From Microbulbifer sp. THAF38 (GTDB lineage Bacteria; Pseudomonadota; Gammaproteobacteria; Pseudomonadales; Cellvibrionaceae), in NCBI RefSeq assembly GCF_009363535.1, contig NZ_CP045369.1:3793001-3857000 (forward strand): DNA of 64,000 nucleotides, given 5' to 3'. The position numbers and the translations under genes are program-made. The notes beneath the pieces were generated by a model, which was not told where the DNA came from, made no database searches, and worked only from the letters and a program-made list of their open reading frames with translations. Positions 38,350 through 46,271 of this stretch are shown one piece after another (positions within the stretch are counted from its first letter, which is position 1; each line of letters begins with the position of its first letter).

Positions 38350-38699
38350 GCCTCAGGGCCCTCAGCGTCTTTCTTTTTCTCGGCCAATCGCTTGGCCTTC
38401 TCGGCGCGCTGCTTGCGCGCCTCCTTCGGGTCAGCGATCAGCGGGCGATACACCTCAACACGGTCGCCCGGTTGCAGCTCATAGCTTTCCGCCGGCGCCA
38501 AACCCTTACTACCCAACACCTGACCAAAAATACCCATTTTGGCAGTGTCCGGGTCCACTTCCGGGTACTCTTTGGGAATACCCGAACGAATCAGAGCCTC
38601 TCTTGCGGTAGTCCCCTCTTTTACCAGCAAGCGCATCAAGCGCTGTTCGTGTGGCAACGCGTACACCACCTCCACCGAAATCGTTTTTTCTTCCGTCAT
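38346..38699 (-). CDS. rnfH: RnfH family ubiquitin-like protein
   Basis: This 117-residue small protein has ISVEVVYALPHEQRLMRLLVKEGTTAREALIRSG and LQPGDRVEVYRPLIADPKEARKQRAEKAK, the RnfH beta-grasp fold and its basic tail. Its start overlaps the ratA stop by four bases (ATGA), giving a ratA-rnfH operon as in many proteobacteria. RatA and RnfH have been discussed as a toxin-antitoxin pair. That role is uncertain in general. Confidence 0.93.
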   Translation of the reverse strand: MTEEKTISVEVVYALPHEQRLMRLLVKEGTTAREALIRSGIPKEYPEVDPDTAKMGIFGQVLGSKGLAPAESYELQPGDRVEVYRPLIADPKEARKQRAEKAKRLAEKKKDAEGPEA

Positions 38700-39136
38700 T
38701 GGGGCTTCCCGTAAATTTCCTCAGCGCGCGTACACATCACCGCCACCATTTGATTGGCCAGATCGCTAAACAATTTGCCCGCAGCCGCGGCGATTAAGCG
38801 GCTTTTCATAGAGAAAGACAGAGAGAAAGTCACCTTGCAGGCACTTTCTGCCAAGGGAGTAAATGTCCAGTGCCCGGTAAAATTCTCGAAAGGCCCATCC
38901 ACCAGGGTCAGAGTCATACTGGTTGGACGCATCAATTGGTTGCGTGTGGTGAAACTCTGGCGAATTCCCGCACGCGATAAATCCAGACGTGCCTCCAGGG
39001 TTTCTTCATCCCGGTACAGAATTTCGACACCGCGGCACCCCGGTAAAAACTGTGGGTAACTGGCCACATCATTGACCAGATCAAATATTTGTTCCGCGCT
39101 GTACATCACCAGCGCGCTGCGCTCTATTTCAGTCAT
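38696..39136 (-). CDS. ratA: RatA / START-like coenzyme Q-binding protein family
   Basis: This 146-residue protein is a single START-like domain: RSALVMYSAEQIFDLVNDVASYPQFLPGC at the start and WTFTPLAESACKVTFSLSFSMKSRL toward the end. E. coli RatA was described as a ribosome-association inhibitor, and eukaryotic Coq10 relatives bind ubiquinone. The family is clear but the cellular role is debated. It is cotranscribed with rnfH and divergent from the NSS transporter at 39331. Confidence 0.92.
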   Translation of the reverse strand: MTEIERSALVMYSAEQIFDLVNDVASYPQFLPGCRGVEILYRDEETLEARLDLSRAGIRQSFTTRNQLMRPTSMTLTLVDGPFENFTGHWTFTPLAESACKVTFSLSFSMKSRLIAAAAGKLFSDLANQMVAVMCTRAEEIYGKPQ

Positions 39137-39330
39137 TCCTGTTGTCTAATCCAGTCCGCCAGGCTAAATCGCCTGGGATTGTCGTTCGGCCGCTAATTTT
39201 GCCAGTCGGCGCTACTCAAGCAAGACAATTCCTGTAACAATCGCATTTTTTGCCGGCGGGACAAACCCGGCCCCGTCGGAATAACAAAAATGACAAGCTG
39301 TATCTGATAAAAAATAATAGCGAGAGTACT

Positions 39331-40749
39331 ATGACCGCAGTGAGAGAGCATTTTGGGTCAAGGCTGGGCTTTATCCTAGCCGCAGCTGGTTCCGCAGTTG
39401 GCATTGGTAATCTGGTGGCATTCCCCGTAGCGGCCACTAAGAGCGGAGGCGGTGCTTTCCTGCTGGTCTATGCACTCTTCGTTTTCCTGATCTGTCTGCC
39501 AGTCATGATGGCGGAGCTGGCTCTGGGGCGCCGCTCTGATAAAGACCCGGTTGGCGCCTATCGCCAGCTCTCCAACGGTTCACATTTATGGCGCATTCCC
39601 GGCTGGTTTGCCCTGATCACACCTTTTATGATTGCCGTATTTTATTTGGTGGTCACCGTATGGGTACTCGGGTACCTGGTTGAAACCGTCACTGGCAACC
39701 TCAACCTGCTCGCCACGCCCGATTTCTTTATCCACTTTATCAACACCCCCAAGGTATTTATTTACCTGGTGGTATTAATGCTGATTATTAATGCCATTCT
39801 CGCTATGGGCGTAAAAGACGGTATTGAGCGCGCGGCAAAAACCCTCATGCCGATGCTGTTTGTGATGCTGCTGGGCTTGGTCATTTTTGTTCTGACCCTG
39901 GACAACGCCCTCTTGGGAGTGAAGTACTACCTGGTACCAGATTTCAGCAAGATTGATGGCAATGTAGTGAGCAAAGCCATGGCCCAGGCCTTCTTCTCGC
40001 TGTCCCTGGGTATGGGCATCATGATCACCTACGGCTCTTATATGAAGAAGCGGGACTCTATCCCCGGCTCCTCCCGCGCCGTTGCCATCACTGATACTCT
40101 GGTGGCATTTACCGCGGGCCTGTTGATTCTGCCCAGTATTTTCCACTTCAACCCGCAGATTGATCCCTCCGAGCTGAGCGAATCCTCCGCCGGTATGATC
40201 TTCCTGTTTTTGCCGAAGATCTTCCTCGCCCTGCAGGACAGCATCGGTTATACCGGAGCCAGCGCAGTGGCCGCCGTGTTCTTCTTTTTGGTACTGGTGG
40301 CCGCGATCACCTCGCTGGTTTCCATTATCGAAGTACCCATCGCCACCCTGCGCGACGAGCGCGATATGGAGCGTAAAACAGCCATTTACTGGGTTGCCGG
40401 AGTACAGTTTGTACTGACCATCGCTTGCGCCGTCTCCTTTGGCATGGTCAACTGGTTCACTGAATTTGTACAGTTGGCCGGCGTTAACAAGTCCTTCTTC
40501 GATCTGGTAGAGATCATTTTCTACGACACCATCCTGCCTCTAAACGGCCTGCTGGTGTGTCTGTTTGTGATCTACAAGTGGAAGAAAGCCAACTTTGACA
40601 AAGAGCTGCAGGAAGGCGACTCCGCCTTTGCCGGCTCTTTCTCACAAAAATACGTAAACTTCTCCCTGGGCACCTTTATCCCATTGATACTGCTGTTGAT
40701 CTTTATCAACACCGTGGCCCTGAAGTTTTTTGGACACAGTTTTATCTAG
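39331..40749 (+). CDS. Sodium-dependent transporter of the NSS (LeuT) family, first copy
   Basis: The ATG at 39331 follows GCGAGAGTACT and gives 472 residues. The N-terminal signature FGSRLGFILAAAGSAVGIGNLVAFP in TM1 supplies the sodium- and substrate-binding unwound segment of NSS proteins. About 12 membrane helices follow, including TYGSYM in TM6. Members move amino acids or related amines with sodium. The exact substrate is unknown. smpB follows only 15 bases later, so this gene probably leads an NSS1-smpB-NSS2 transcription unit. Confidence 0.93.
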   Translation: MTAVREHFGSRLGFILAAAGSAVGIGNLVAFPVAATKSGGGAFLLVYALFVFLICLPVMMAELALGRRSDKDPVGAYRQLSNGSHLWRIPGWFALITPFMIAVFYLVVTVWVLGYLVETVTGNLNLLATPDFFIHFINTPKVFIYLVVLMLIINAILAMGVKDGIERAAKTLMPMLFVMLLGLVIFVLTLDNALLGVKYYLVPDFSKIDGNVVSKAMAQAFFSLSLGMGIMITYGSYMKKRDSIPGSSRAVAITDTLVAFTAGLLILPSIFHFNPQIDPSELSESSAGMIFLFLPKIFLALQDSIGYTGASAVAAVFFFLVLVAAITSLVSIIEVPIATLRDERDMERKTAIYWVAGVQFVLTIACAVSFGMVNWFTEFVQLAGVNKSFFDLVEIIFYDTILPLNGLLVCLFVIYKWKKANFDKELQEGDSAFAGSFSQKYVNFSLGTFIPLILLLIFINTVALKFFGHSFI

Positions 40750-40764
40750 TCATTAGAAGTTTTC

Positions 40765-41244
40765 ATGGCCAAGAAAAAGAAAGCGCAAACATCCAATACC
40801 ATCGCCCTCAACAAGAAGGCCCGTCACGACTACTTCATCGAGGAGAAGTTTGAGGCGGGCGTTGAGATGCAGGGCTGGGAAGTGAAAAGCTGTCGCGAGG
40901 GCAAAGCCCAGCTCACCGACAGCTATGTCATTTTCAAAAATGGCGAAGCCTGGCTGCTGGGTTCCAATATCCAGCCCCTCGCCAGCGCCTCCACGCACTA
41001 TGTGACCGAGCCCGACCGCACCCGCCGCCTGCTACTCACCAAGCGTGAGCTATCCAAGCTGATCGCCGCCGTGGAGCAAAAAGGCCACACCGTGGTTGCC
41101 ACCGCGCTGTATTGGAAAGGGCATCTGGTCAAGTGCGAAATCTGCCTGGCCAAGGGTAAGGCCATGCACGATAAACGGGAAACCGAGAAGAAACGTGACT
41201 GGAACCGCGAGAAGCAGCGCCTGATGCGCGCCACGCACAAGTAG
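40765..41244 (+). CDS. smpB: tmRNA-binding protein SmpB
   Basis: SmpB carries tmRNA to stalled ribosomes. The 159-residue product has [27 protein letters not shown], the OB-fold start of the family, and the C-terminal helix [22 protein letters not shown] that enters the mRNA channel. Its RNA partner ssrA lies 1.5 kb downstream at 42791. It sits between two sodium-dependent transporter genes with very short gaps. Confidence 0.97.
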   Translation: MAKKKKAQTSNTIALNKKARHDYFIEEKFEAGVEMQGWEVKSCREGKAQLTDSYVIFKNGEAWLLGSNIQPLASASTHYVTEPDRTRRLLLTKRELSKLIAAVEQKGHTVVATALYWKGHLVKCEICLAKGKAMHDKRETEKKRDWNREKQRLMRATHK

Positions 41245-41283
41245 TGCACAAAAACCATTAGAAGAATAATTACGGGATTTAGT

Positions 41284-42630
41284 ATGAGTGCACCCCGAGG
41301 ACAATTCAGCTCGAATATTGGCTTTTTGATGGCCGCCGCCGGGTCCGCCGTAGGCCTCGGCAACATTTGGGGCTTCCCCACTAAAGCCGCCAGCAACGGC
41401 GGCGCCGCCTTTGTCGTGGCCTATCTGTTTTTGGCCTTCGCCCTCGCCTACCCAGCGTTGATGGCCGAACTTACCATTGGCCGCTACGCACGGCGCAATA
41501 TGGTACAGGCACTGCGCGCCATCTCAATTGGCCCAGTCAGCCGCTTCTTCGGCGGCCTCACCGGTTTTGTCGGTATCTTGGTAGCCTCCCTGATTCTGAG
41601 CTTTTACGCCATTGTGGCCGGCTGGATGGTGGCTCACCTGGCCGAGCCTTTCGCCGCCCTGTTTGGCGCCCAGGAAGCTGTCCAATGGCTCACTGAAAAC
41701 AGTACCCAACGCAATCTGATTTTTACCGCAATTTTCAGTGGTCTCACCATGCTGATTATTGCCAGCGGCGTGGAGAAGGGCATTGAGCGCTGGTCCACCC
41801 TGTTGATGCCCTCGCTGATTATCCTGCTGCTGCTTTTGATCGCCTATGTACTCACCCAGCCCGGCGCCTTTACCGGCCTGGAGGTGTACCTGATGCCAGA
41901 CTTCAGTCACTTCACCCCGAAGCTACTGATCTCTGCTATGGGCCAGGCCTTCTTCTCTCTGTCTCTAGGGGTGGGTACCATGCTGATCTATGGCTCTTAC
42001 CTGAGCCAGCAAGAGAGCTTGCCGCGCCTCGGCGCCCTGGTCACTCTGATCGACGTGGGAATCGCCTTCACCGCAGGCCTGCTGATCCTGCCCGCTATGT
42101 ATGTGGCCCAGGAAGCCGGCACCCAGATCTTCGCTGCTGACGGCGCCCTGATTGCCGGGCCCAACCTGATCCTGCAGGTGTTGCCAGCGCTGTTCGATAC
42201 CATGGGCGAAGCTGGTGTATTCGTCGCCATTGCCTTCTTTGCCCTGATGGTGATCGCCTCCCTCACTTCCTCTATCTCTATGCTGGAAGTACCGGTGGCT
42301 TTCTCTATTGAGAACCTGGGCATCCCCCGCCGTATTGCCACTCCGGCTGTGGGCCTGGTGATCTTTGCCATCAGCAGCACCATTATTTACAACTTCGACA
42401 GCCTGTTTGGACTGGCAGTCAGTATCAGTACTGAATACGGTCAGCCCCTGCTGGGTATTGCGCTGTGTATCTTTGCCGGCTGGATCTGGCGCCGCGACCA
42501 GCTGCTGAGCGAGCTGAAGAAAGGCCACGAAGATATTGAGCACACCCTGTTCTGGAAGATCTGGCCCTGGTATGTGCGCATCGTGTGCCCACTGCTGATT
42601 CTGGTAGCCTTCGCCCAATCGATACTGTAA
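41284..42630 (+). CDS. Sodium-dependent transporter of the NSS family, second copy
   Basis: This 448-residue transporter starts MSAPRGQFSSNIGFLMAAAG and has the TM1 signature GSAVGLGNIWGFPTKAASNGG. About 11-12 helices follow, with AYLFLAFALAYPALMAELTIGR, TFTAGLLILPAM-like and TM6 IYGSYLSQ. It is distinct from the first copy (39331) but shares LGVGTMLIYGSYL and the overall order. The 39-base gap from smpB suggests cotranscription. Substrate is unknown. Confidence 0.93.
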   Translation: MSAPRGQFSSNIGFLMAAAGSAVGLGNIWGFPTKAASNGGAAFVVAYLFLAFALAYPALMAELTIGRYARRNMVQALRAISIGPVSRFFGGLTGFVGILVASLILSFYAIVAGWMVAHLAEPFAALFGAQEAVQWLTENSTQRNLIFTAIFSGLTMLIIASGVEKGIERWSTLLMPSLIILLLLLIAYVLTQPGAFTGLEVYLMPDFSHFTPKLLISAMGQAFFSLSLGVGTMLIYGSYLSQQESLPRLGALVTLIDVGIAFTAGLLILPAMYVAQEAGTQIFAADGALIAGPNLILQVLPALFDTMGEAGVFVAIAFFALMVIASLTSSISMLEVPVAFSIENLGIPRRIATPAVGLVIFAISSTIIYNFDSLFGLAVSISTEYGQPLLGIALCIFAGWIWRRDQLLSELKKGHEDIEHTLFWKIWPWYVRIVCPLLILVAFAQSIL

Positions 42631-42644
42631 CGCCTTTTCTAACT

Positions 42645-42670
42645 GTCCCGGCGGCCACCGCTGCCGGGAC
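42645..42670 (+). terminator. Stem-loop after second NSS gene
   Basis: GTCCCGGC (42645-42652) and GCCGGGAC (42663-42670) form a perfect eight-base stem. No T-run follows, so termination strength is doubtful. Confidence 0.55.
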
Positions 42671-42732
42671 TCCCCACTCGCCCCCTACCCCCCCTCATCA
42701 AAGCTCCCAAAAACTCCCTGGCGTATAAAAAT

Positions 42733-42762
42733 TTATTGTAATGCCCGAGTTTGAGGTATACT
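42733..42762 (+). promoter_or_regulatory. Probable ssrA promoter
   Basis: TATACT (42757-42762) is a good -10 box. TTATTG (42733-42738) lies 18 bases upstream as a possible -35. The expected start lies shortly before the mature tmRNA 5' end at 42791. Confidence 0.6.
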
Positions 42763-42790
42763 TAGATGACACACGAGAGTGTTTCTTATC

Positions 42791-43180
42791 GGGGATGACT
42801 TGGATTCGACGCCGGTGACGAAACCTTGGGTGCATGCCGTGATGGCAGCGAATCACGTAAATCCAAAGCTGTATTTTATTAGTTGCCAACGACGACAACT
42901 ACGGTGCCCAACTCGCTGCGTAAGCAGCTTGTGAAGCACTAACTAAGGGTTCGTCCCTTAGCAGTCTTCAGCAAGGTTCCAGTATCGCGCTGTAGACTGT
43001 TATATAGAACTGGATCGCCGCAAGCCATGTCCGTGGGCAAGCGGTTAAACAACTTACGGGATCGCCCTATACGTCCTGACCGCCGGGCTGTAATGGGTTA
43101 AATCAATTGACGGAGCTAAGCATGTAGAGCCTCTGGCAGAGTGCTGACGGACGCGGGTTCGACTCCCGCCATCTCCACCA
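42791..43180 (+). ncRNA. ssrA: Transfer-messenger RNA (tmRNA)
   Basis: tmRNA rescues stalled ribosomes and tags the unfinished protein for degradation. The 390-base gene begins GGGGATGACTTGGATTCGAC and ends GGGTTCGACTCCCGCCATCTCCACCA, with encoded CCA. These form the tRNA-Ala-like acceptor with a G-U pair. The tag frame at 42885-42923 reads ANDDNYGAQLAA then TAA, a typical gammaproteobacterial tag ending in LAA for ClpXP. Its protein partner smpB is 1.5 kb upstream. The 3' end serves as an attachment site. Confidence 0.98.
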
Positions 43181-43185
43181 AATCG
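43169..43185 (+). repeat. Attachment-site copy 1 at the ssrA 3' end
   Basis: The 17 bases CCATCTCCACCAAATCG here recur exactly at 44681-44697. Copy 1 contains the last 12 bases of tmRNA. The pair flanks a 1.5-kb segment with integrase remains, as expected for attL and attR. Confidence 0.85.
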
Positions 43186-43208
43186 CTGTCTCAGACAGCC
43201 CACGAAAG

Positions 43209-43238
43209 CCCCGCAAACCCAGTGTTTCCGGGGTTTTT
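43209..43238 (+). terminator. Terminator supplied downstream of ssrA by the inserted element
   Basis: CCCCGCAAAC pairs with GTTTCCGGGG (one C-C mismatch) and five T follow (43234-43238). It sits just after the tmRNA and would replace the displaced original terminator. Confidence 0.8.
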
Positions 43239-43316
43239 GCTTATCTGGACCAACCTACGAGCAGGTTTGCGCCACTGCCCCCATCAAATTGCCGGAGGGC
43301 AAGAAAGTACGCGGGA

Positions 43317-43793
43317 TTGGCCCGGCGCACTCACCGCCACCAAGAAAAACACCTGGCAGCAATGACAGACCCAGCTGAAGTTGGGCGCCTACTAACTGCC
43401 ATAGGCAAATACCAGGGCACCCCAGTAGTAAGAGCAGCCCTAAATCTATCCCCTCTCCTATTCTGCCGCCCTGGAGAATTGCGAAAACTTGAGCCGACGG
43501 ATATCAATTGAGATGCCAAGCACATAGAACTGCCCAGCGAAAAAATGAAAATGGGCCAGCTGCACATTATCCCTCTTGCTGAACAAGCTCTTGCCTTACT
43601 GCAAGAACTGGAGCCGCTAACAGGCCATGGCAAATATATTTTCCCATCAGCTCGAGGCCAAAGCCGTCCACTGTCTGATAACGGTGTGAGGACTGTGCTC
43701 AGGTTACTGGGCTATGACAATGAAACCATGATCGCCCACGGCTTCCGTGCAATGGCCCGTACTCTAATCGACCACGACACTCGGCAGATTTGA
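43317..43793 (+). pseudogene. Tyrosine integrase remnant (truncated, in-frame stop)
   Basis: A single frame reads HLAAMTDPAEVGRLLTAI, GTPVVRAALNLSPLLFCRPGELRKLE, then a TGA at 43509-43511, then DAKHIELPSEKMKMGQLHIIPLAEQALALLQEL, GKYIFPSARG, RPLSDNGVRTVLRLLGYDNETMIAHGFRAMARTLID. This is the catalytic core of P4-like tyrosine integrases with the R (in RPGELR) and HGFR. The N-terminal arm-binding domain is missing, and the C-terminal catalytic Tyr is lost because the frame ends early at 43793. Integrases of this group use tRNA or tmRNA 3' ends, which fits its place beside ssrA. It cannot be functional as read. Confidence 0.88.
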
Positions 43794-43898
43794 TTTAGAA
43801 TTCGCGTATTCATCAAGGAAAAAAATGAATGTGGCACATGCATCTCAAATCAGAGAGGTAGAACACGTTCTTCAATGGATATACGAGGATAAAAGGAT

Positions 43899-44477
43899 AT
43901 GTCTATCAACGAACATGCAACCAAGGTACAGGTGAGTCGACTGATTAACACCGCGCTGGTAGCGATTAAGAATAAAGACCCAAGATTTGATCAGACTCTG
44001 GTTCACACCTTGGATCAACTCAACTTAATTAGCCGCAACCTAAATACCGCCAAGCATAACGTACAGCACTTTGGTGGAATAATGGCGAGCGGCGCTCATG
44101 GACAAAACGCCTACCGAGCCAATCAATCCATGAACTCGAAGCTTAGGACCCTCTCATCACTTGAAGCCTTCCTCGCAGAAGAATGGAAAAAGCTTGGTAA
44201 AGCAGTTGACGCATATAGGAAACAGCTACCATGGGATGGCAAGACCGAATTGGAACTCCTGGATATGCTTGCGGGAGAAATCGAGTCGTTCGATAAATTA
44301 CTTCAGAAAAACGTCATCCAGATTTCAAAGCACCAGTCCAATCCACATCAAACAATGACCATTCAAAGAGAAGTCACCCAATTAAAGGCAATGCCCGCTC
44401 ATACAGCACCAAGTATGCTTGTCTTAATTACCATCGGCCTTCGGTTATTTGCGATGTACGTCGGCTCTAAAAAGTGA
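43899..44477 (+). CDS. Hypothetical helical protein within the ssrA-linked element
   Basis: This 192-residue product matches no family I know. It appears mainly alpha-helical, with heptad-like Leu spacing (LVHTLDQLNLISRNLNTAKHNVQ, KLRTLSSLEAFLAEEWKKLGKAVDAYRKQL). It ends in a hydrophobic stretch (PSMLVLITIGLRLFAMYVGSKK) that could be a membrane anchor or amphipathic tail. An AAAAGGAT ribosome-like site precedes the ATG. It lies between the two attachment-site copies, so it is cargo of the element. Confidence 0.7.
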   Translation: MSINEHATKVQVSRLINTALVAIKNKDPRFDQTLVHTLDQLNLISRNLNTAKHNVQHFGGIMASGAHGQNAYRANQSMNSKLRTLSSLEAFLAEEWKKLGKAVDAYRKQLPWDGKTELELLDMLAGEIESFDKLLQKNVIQISKHQSNPHQTMTIQREVTQLKAMPAHTAPSMLVLITIGLRLFAMYVGSKK

Positions 44478-44680
44478 CTAGCAATTGATAGTCTCGATTT
44501 CCCTTTTAGCAGCTCGCTAGGCGCAGGACGTTTTTCATCCGACAGGATCAATGCCTGTCGGAGCCTTCTAAGTAAGTGGGGGTTACTTTGCTCTAGTGGT
44601 GGGGTTATCTTTGGTTTTTTGTGATTGAGCCAAATAGAAACCAAGCAAATACGATAGCTACAGCAACTATTCAAGTCCCT

Positions 44681-44697
44681 CCATCTCCACCAAATCG
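44681..44697 (+). repeat. Attachment-site copy 2
   Basis: An exact 17-base copy of 43169-43185 (tmRNA acceptor end), directly followed by a strong terminator at 44698-44728. This join suggests it is the ancestral downstream edge of ssrA. Confidence 0.85.
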
Positions 44698-44728
44698 AAA
44701 AAGGCCAACCGCGTGGTTGGCCTTTTTT
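44698..44728 (+). terminator. Probable original ssrA terminator, displaced
   Basis: AAAAAGGCCAACC pairs with GGTTGGCC plus six T, with a GCGT loop. It abuts attachment-site copy 2 in the way a terminator normally abuts ssrA, but is now 1.5 kb from the gene. Confidence 0.85.
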
Positions 44729-44831
44729 ATTTCTAAGTCACGTCCAGAAAACCTTCAGCTTCAAGAGCTAAACAAGTTCCTTAACCAAGAAGTTGACACC
44801 ATCAAAATGCAACTATCCCGCATTGCATACA

Positions 44832-45029
44832 CTACTTATTAACTTCTTTTAAATCCGGCTTCCCATCGGGATTATCATCCCGCATTGCATCTTTACCCCC
44901 ACTCAGAAGCCCCGTCTGATCCACATCTTCAGAACCTGATAACAGCTCTTCAGCACGCTTTTTGGCGCGCTCCTTTCTTCACTTTTCATATTCAGGAGTG
45001 CCCTTTAGGGGGCGTTTTTCATTGGTCAT
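44832..45029 (-). pseudogene. Small gene with in-frame TGA
   Basis: From the ATG at 45029, with a strong GGAGGAGC ribosome site, the frame reads MTNEKRPLKGTPEYEK. A TGA at 44981-44979 interrupts, and the frame continues in charged protein-like sequence (RKERAKKRAEELLSGSEDV, GLLSGGKDAMRDDNPDGKPDLKEVNK) to a TAG at 44832. Total length would be 65 codons. Its start overlaps the stop of the GNAT fragment upstream (ATGA), so the two were once coupled. I read the TGA as a mutation, although recoding cannot be excluded by sequence alone. Confidence 0.6.
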
Positions 45030-45405
45030 ACAATGCTCCTCCAACAGTAATCACCATAAGAGTTATAAGTAAAGCCCTTGCTTGAGTAATAGTCGCGTAC
45101 ATTTTCGTTAACAGGCTTCATAATACGAATCTCATGAGCGCCTATTTGTTCTGCATATTCCTCCAATGCCAATAGCGTTAGAGGTAAAATCTTCGCACGC
45201 TGGGGGTGGTTATGTGGTGTCGCTTCAAGGGAGTCTAGCCGAAGTCGTGCCCCACTCTATGTGGGGCGCCCCAATGACAGATGAGGATGCCAAATACTCA
45301 GTTCAAAACGCTTTGGGTTGGTAAATGGATACAAGTCATATTCCCTGGACCAGTTCCAATCAAGCTTTCTAAGAGGGCTATCTTCCCAGGACTTGGCTTG
45401 CACCA
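45026..45405 (-). pseudogene. GNAT acetyltransferase remnant, frameshifted and 5'-truncated
   Basis: Two leftward frames make one protein-like chain. The first piece ends SWEDSPLRKLDWNW, NPKRFELSIWHPHLSLGRPT near 45257. After a frame change the second continues ARLRLDSLEATPHNHPQRAKILPLTLLALEEYAEQIGAHEIRI, NVRDYYSSKGFTYN, stopping at 45026. The HPQRAKIL segment and the YYSSKGF end resemble the acetyl-CoA-binding and last strand region of GNAT enzymes. The N-terminal part is lost at a junction near 45405, where sequence of another gene on the opposite strand begins. Confidence 0.55.
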
Positions 45406-45407
45406 AC

Positions 45408-45725
45408 GCCCGAAAGTTGATTTTATTATTATGGGAAGAATATTTTTCTGAAAAGGAAGCAAAAAATATAGATATTAAAAATTTCGTAGAAGGTATCAAG
45501 GAAATACACAAACCGACAAACCATTGCTTCCACAAAGGTTATGGGATCGTACTGCAAAGAGTAAACTCACTTATCGCAGAATATGTGCTGGAATTTTTTG
45601 CAGAAAATCACGAGCTATACCTATGTGTTCATGACTCATTTATTGTGCGAGAATCAAAAAGCGATTACCCACAAAAAGCCATGGACATAGCCCATGATTA
45701 TGCACTTAACAACATCATGTCTTGA
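45408..45725 (+). pseudogene. C-terminal fragment of an unidentified protein
   Basis: The coding-like part begins at about 45408 (ARKLILLLWEEYFSEKEAKN) and ends at 45725. It contains IKEIHKPTNHCFHKGYGIVLQRVNSLIAEYVLEFF and LYLCVHDSFIVRESKSDY. The 'L...HDSF.V' ending recalls a protein type seen often in mobile elements, but I cannot name the family. The frame lacks a credible start and abuts the truncated GNAT remnant on the other strand, so it is probably a 5'-deleted gene. Confidence 0.5.
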
Positions 45726-45758
45726 CAAGATGAGTCTTAGCTCAGCATAGCTGCCGAC

Positions 45759-46166
45759 TTGCCAAATGACCGATTGCTACCTTTCTGTGCTGCTCCTGAG
45801 CTGCCTGTACTACGCATACTGACCGATCGTGGTACCGAGTACTACGGCAAGCTGGAGCAGCACGATTACCGGTTGTACTTGAATGTGAATGAGATCGAAT
45901 ACACGAAGACGAAAGCTCGCCATCCGCAAACCAATGGCATCTGTGAGCGTTTCCATAAAACGATTCTACAGGAGTTATACCAGCCCTCACTACGGCGCAA
46001 GATATACGGGTCGATCGTAGAGCTGTAGGCGGATCTGGACGAATGGCTCACGCACTACAATAATGATCGCGCCCACCAAGGCAAGCAGTGCTGTGGCCGG
46101 ACTCCAATGCAGACGCGCGAGGATACCAAAGATATCTGGTTGGAAAAACTCGTAAACAGAACCTGA
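45759..46166 (+). pseudogene. IS481/IS3-type transposase remnant
   Basis: The frame reads LPVLRILTDRGTEYYGK (catalytic Asp of the DDE core), ARHPQTNGICERFHKTILQELYQ (catalytic Glu). A TAG stop at 46026-46028 follows, and then in the same frame WLTHYNNDRAHQGK and CGRTPMQT, ending at 46166. The first part of the transposase is missing. A sequence rich in GGTAACTGTCAGATCAAG follows and may be the insertion-sequence right end. It cannot encode an active enzyme. Confidence 0.85.
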
Positions 46167-46271
46167 CCTGACAGAACACCTTTTAAAAACCGGTAACTGT
46201 CAGATCAAGTCTGAACTATTGTAAATCAACCTCTTCTGCTCATTAGACCGAAAAGCACTCTGAAATTAAGG

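Noticed and set aside
44979..44981. In-frame TGA as a selenocysteine codon
   Set aside because: No selenocysteine-insertion hairpin was evident after it, and the protein context is not redox-like. Mutation is simpler.
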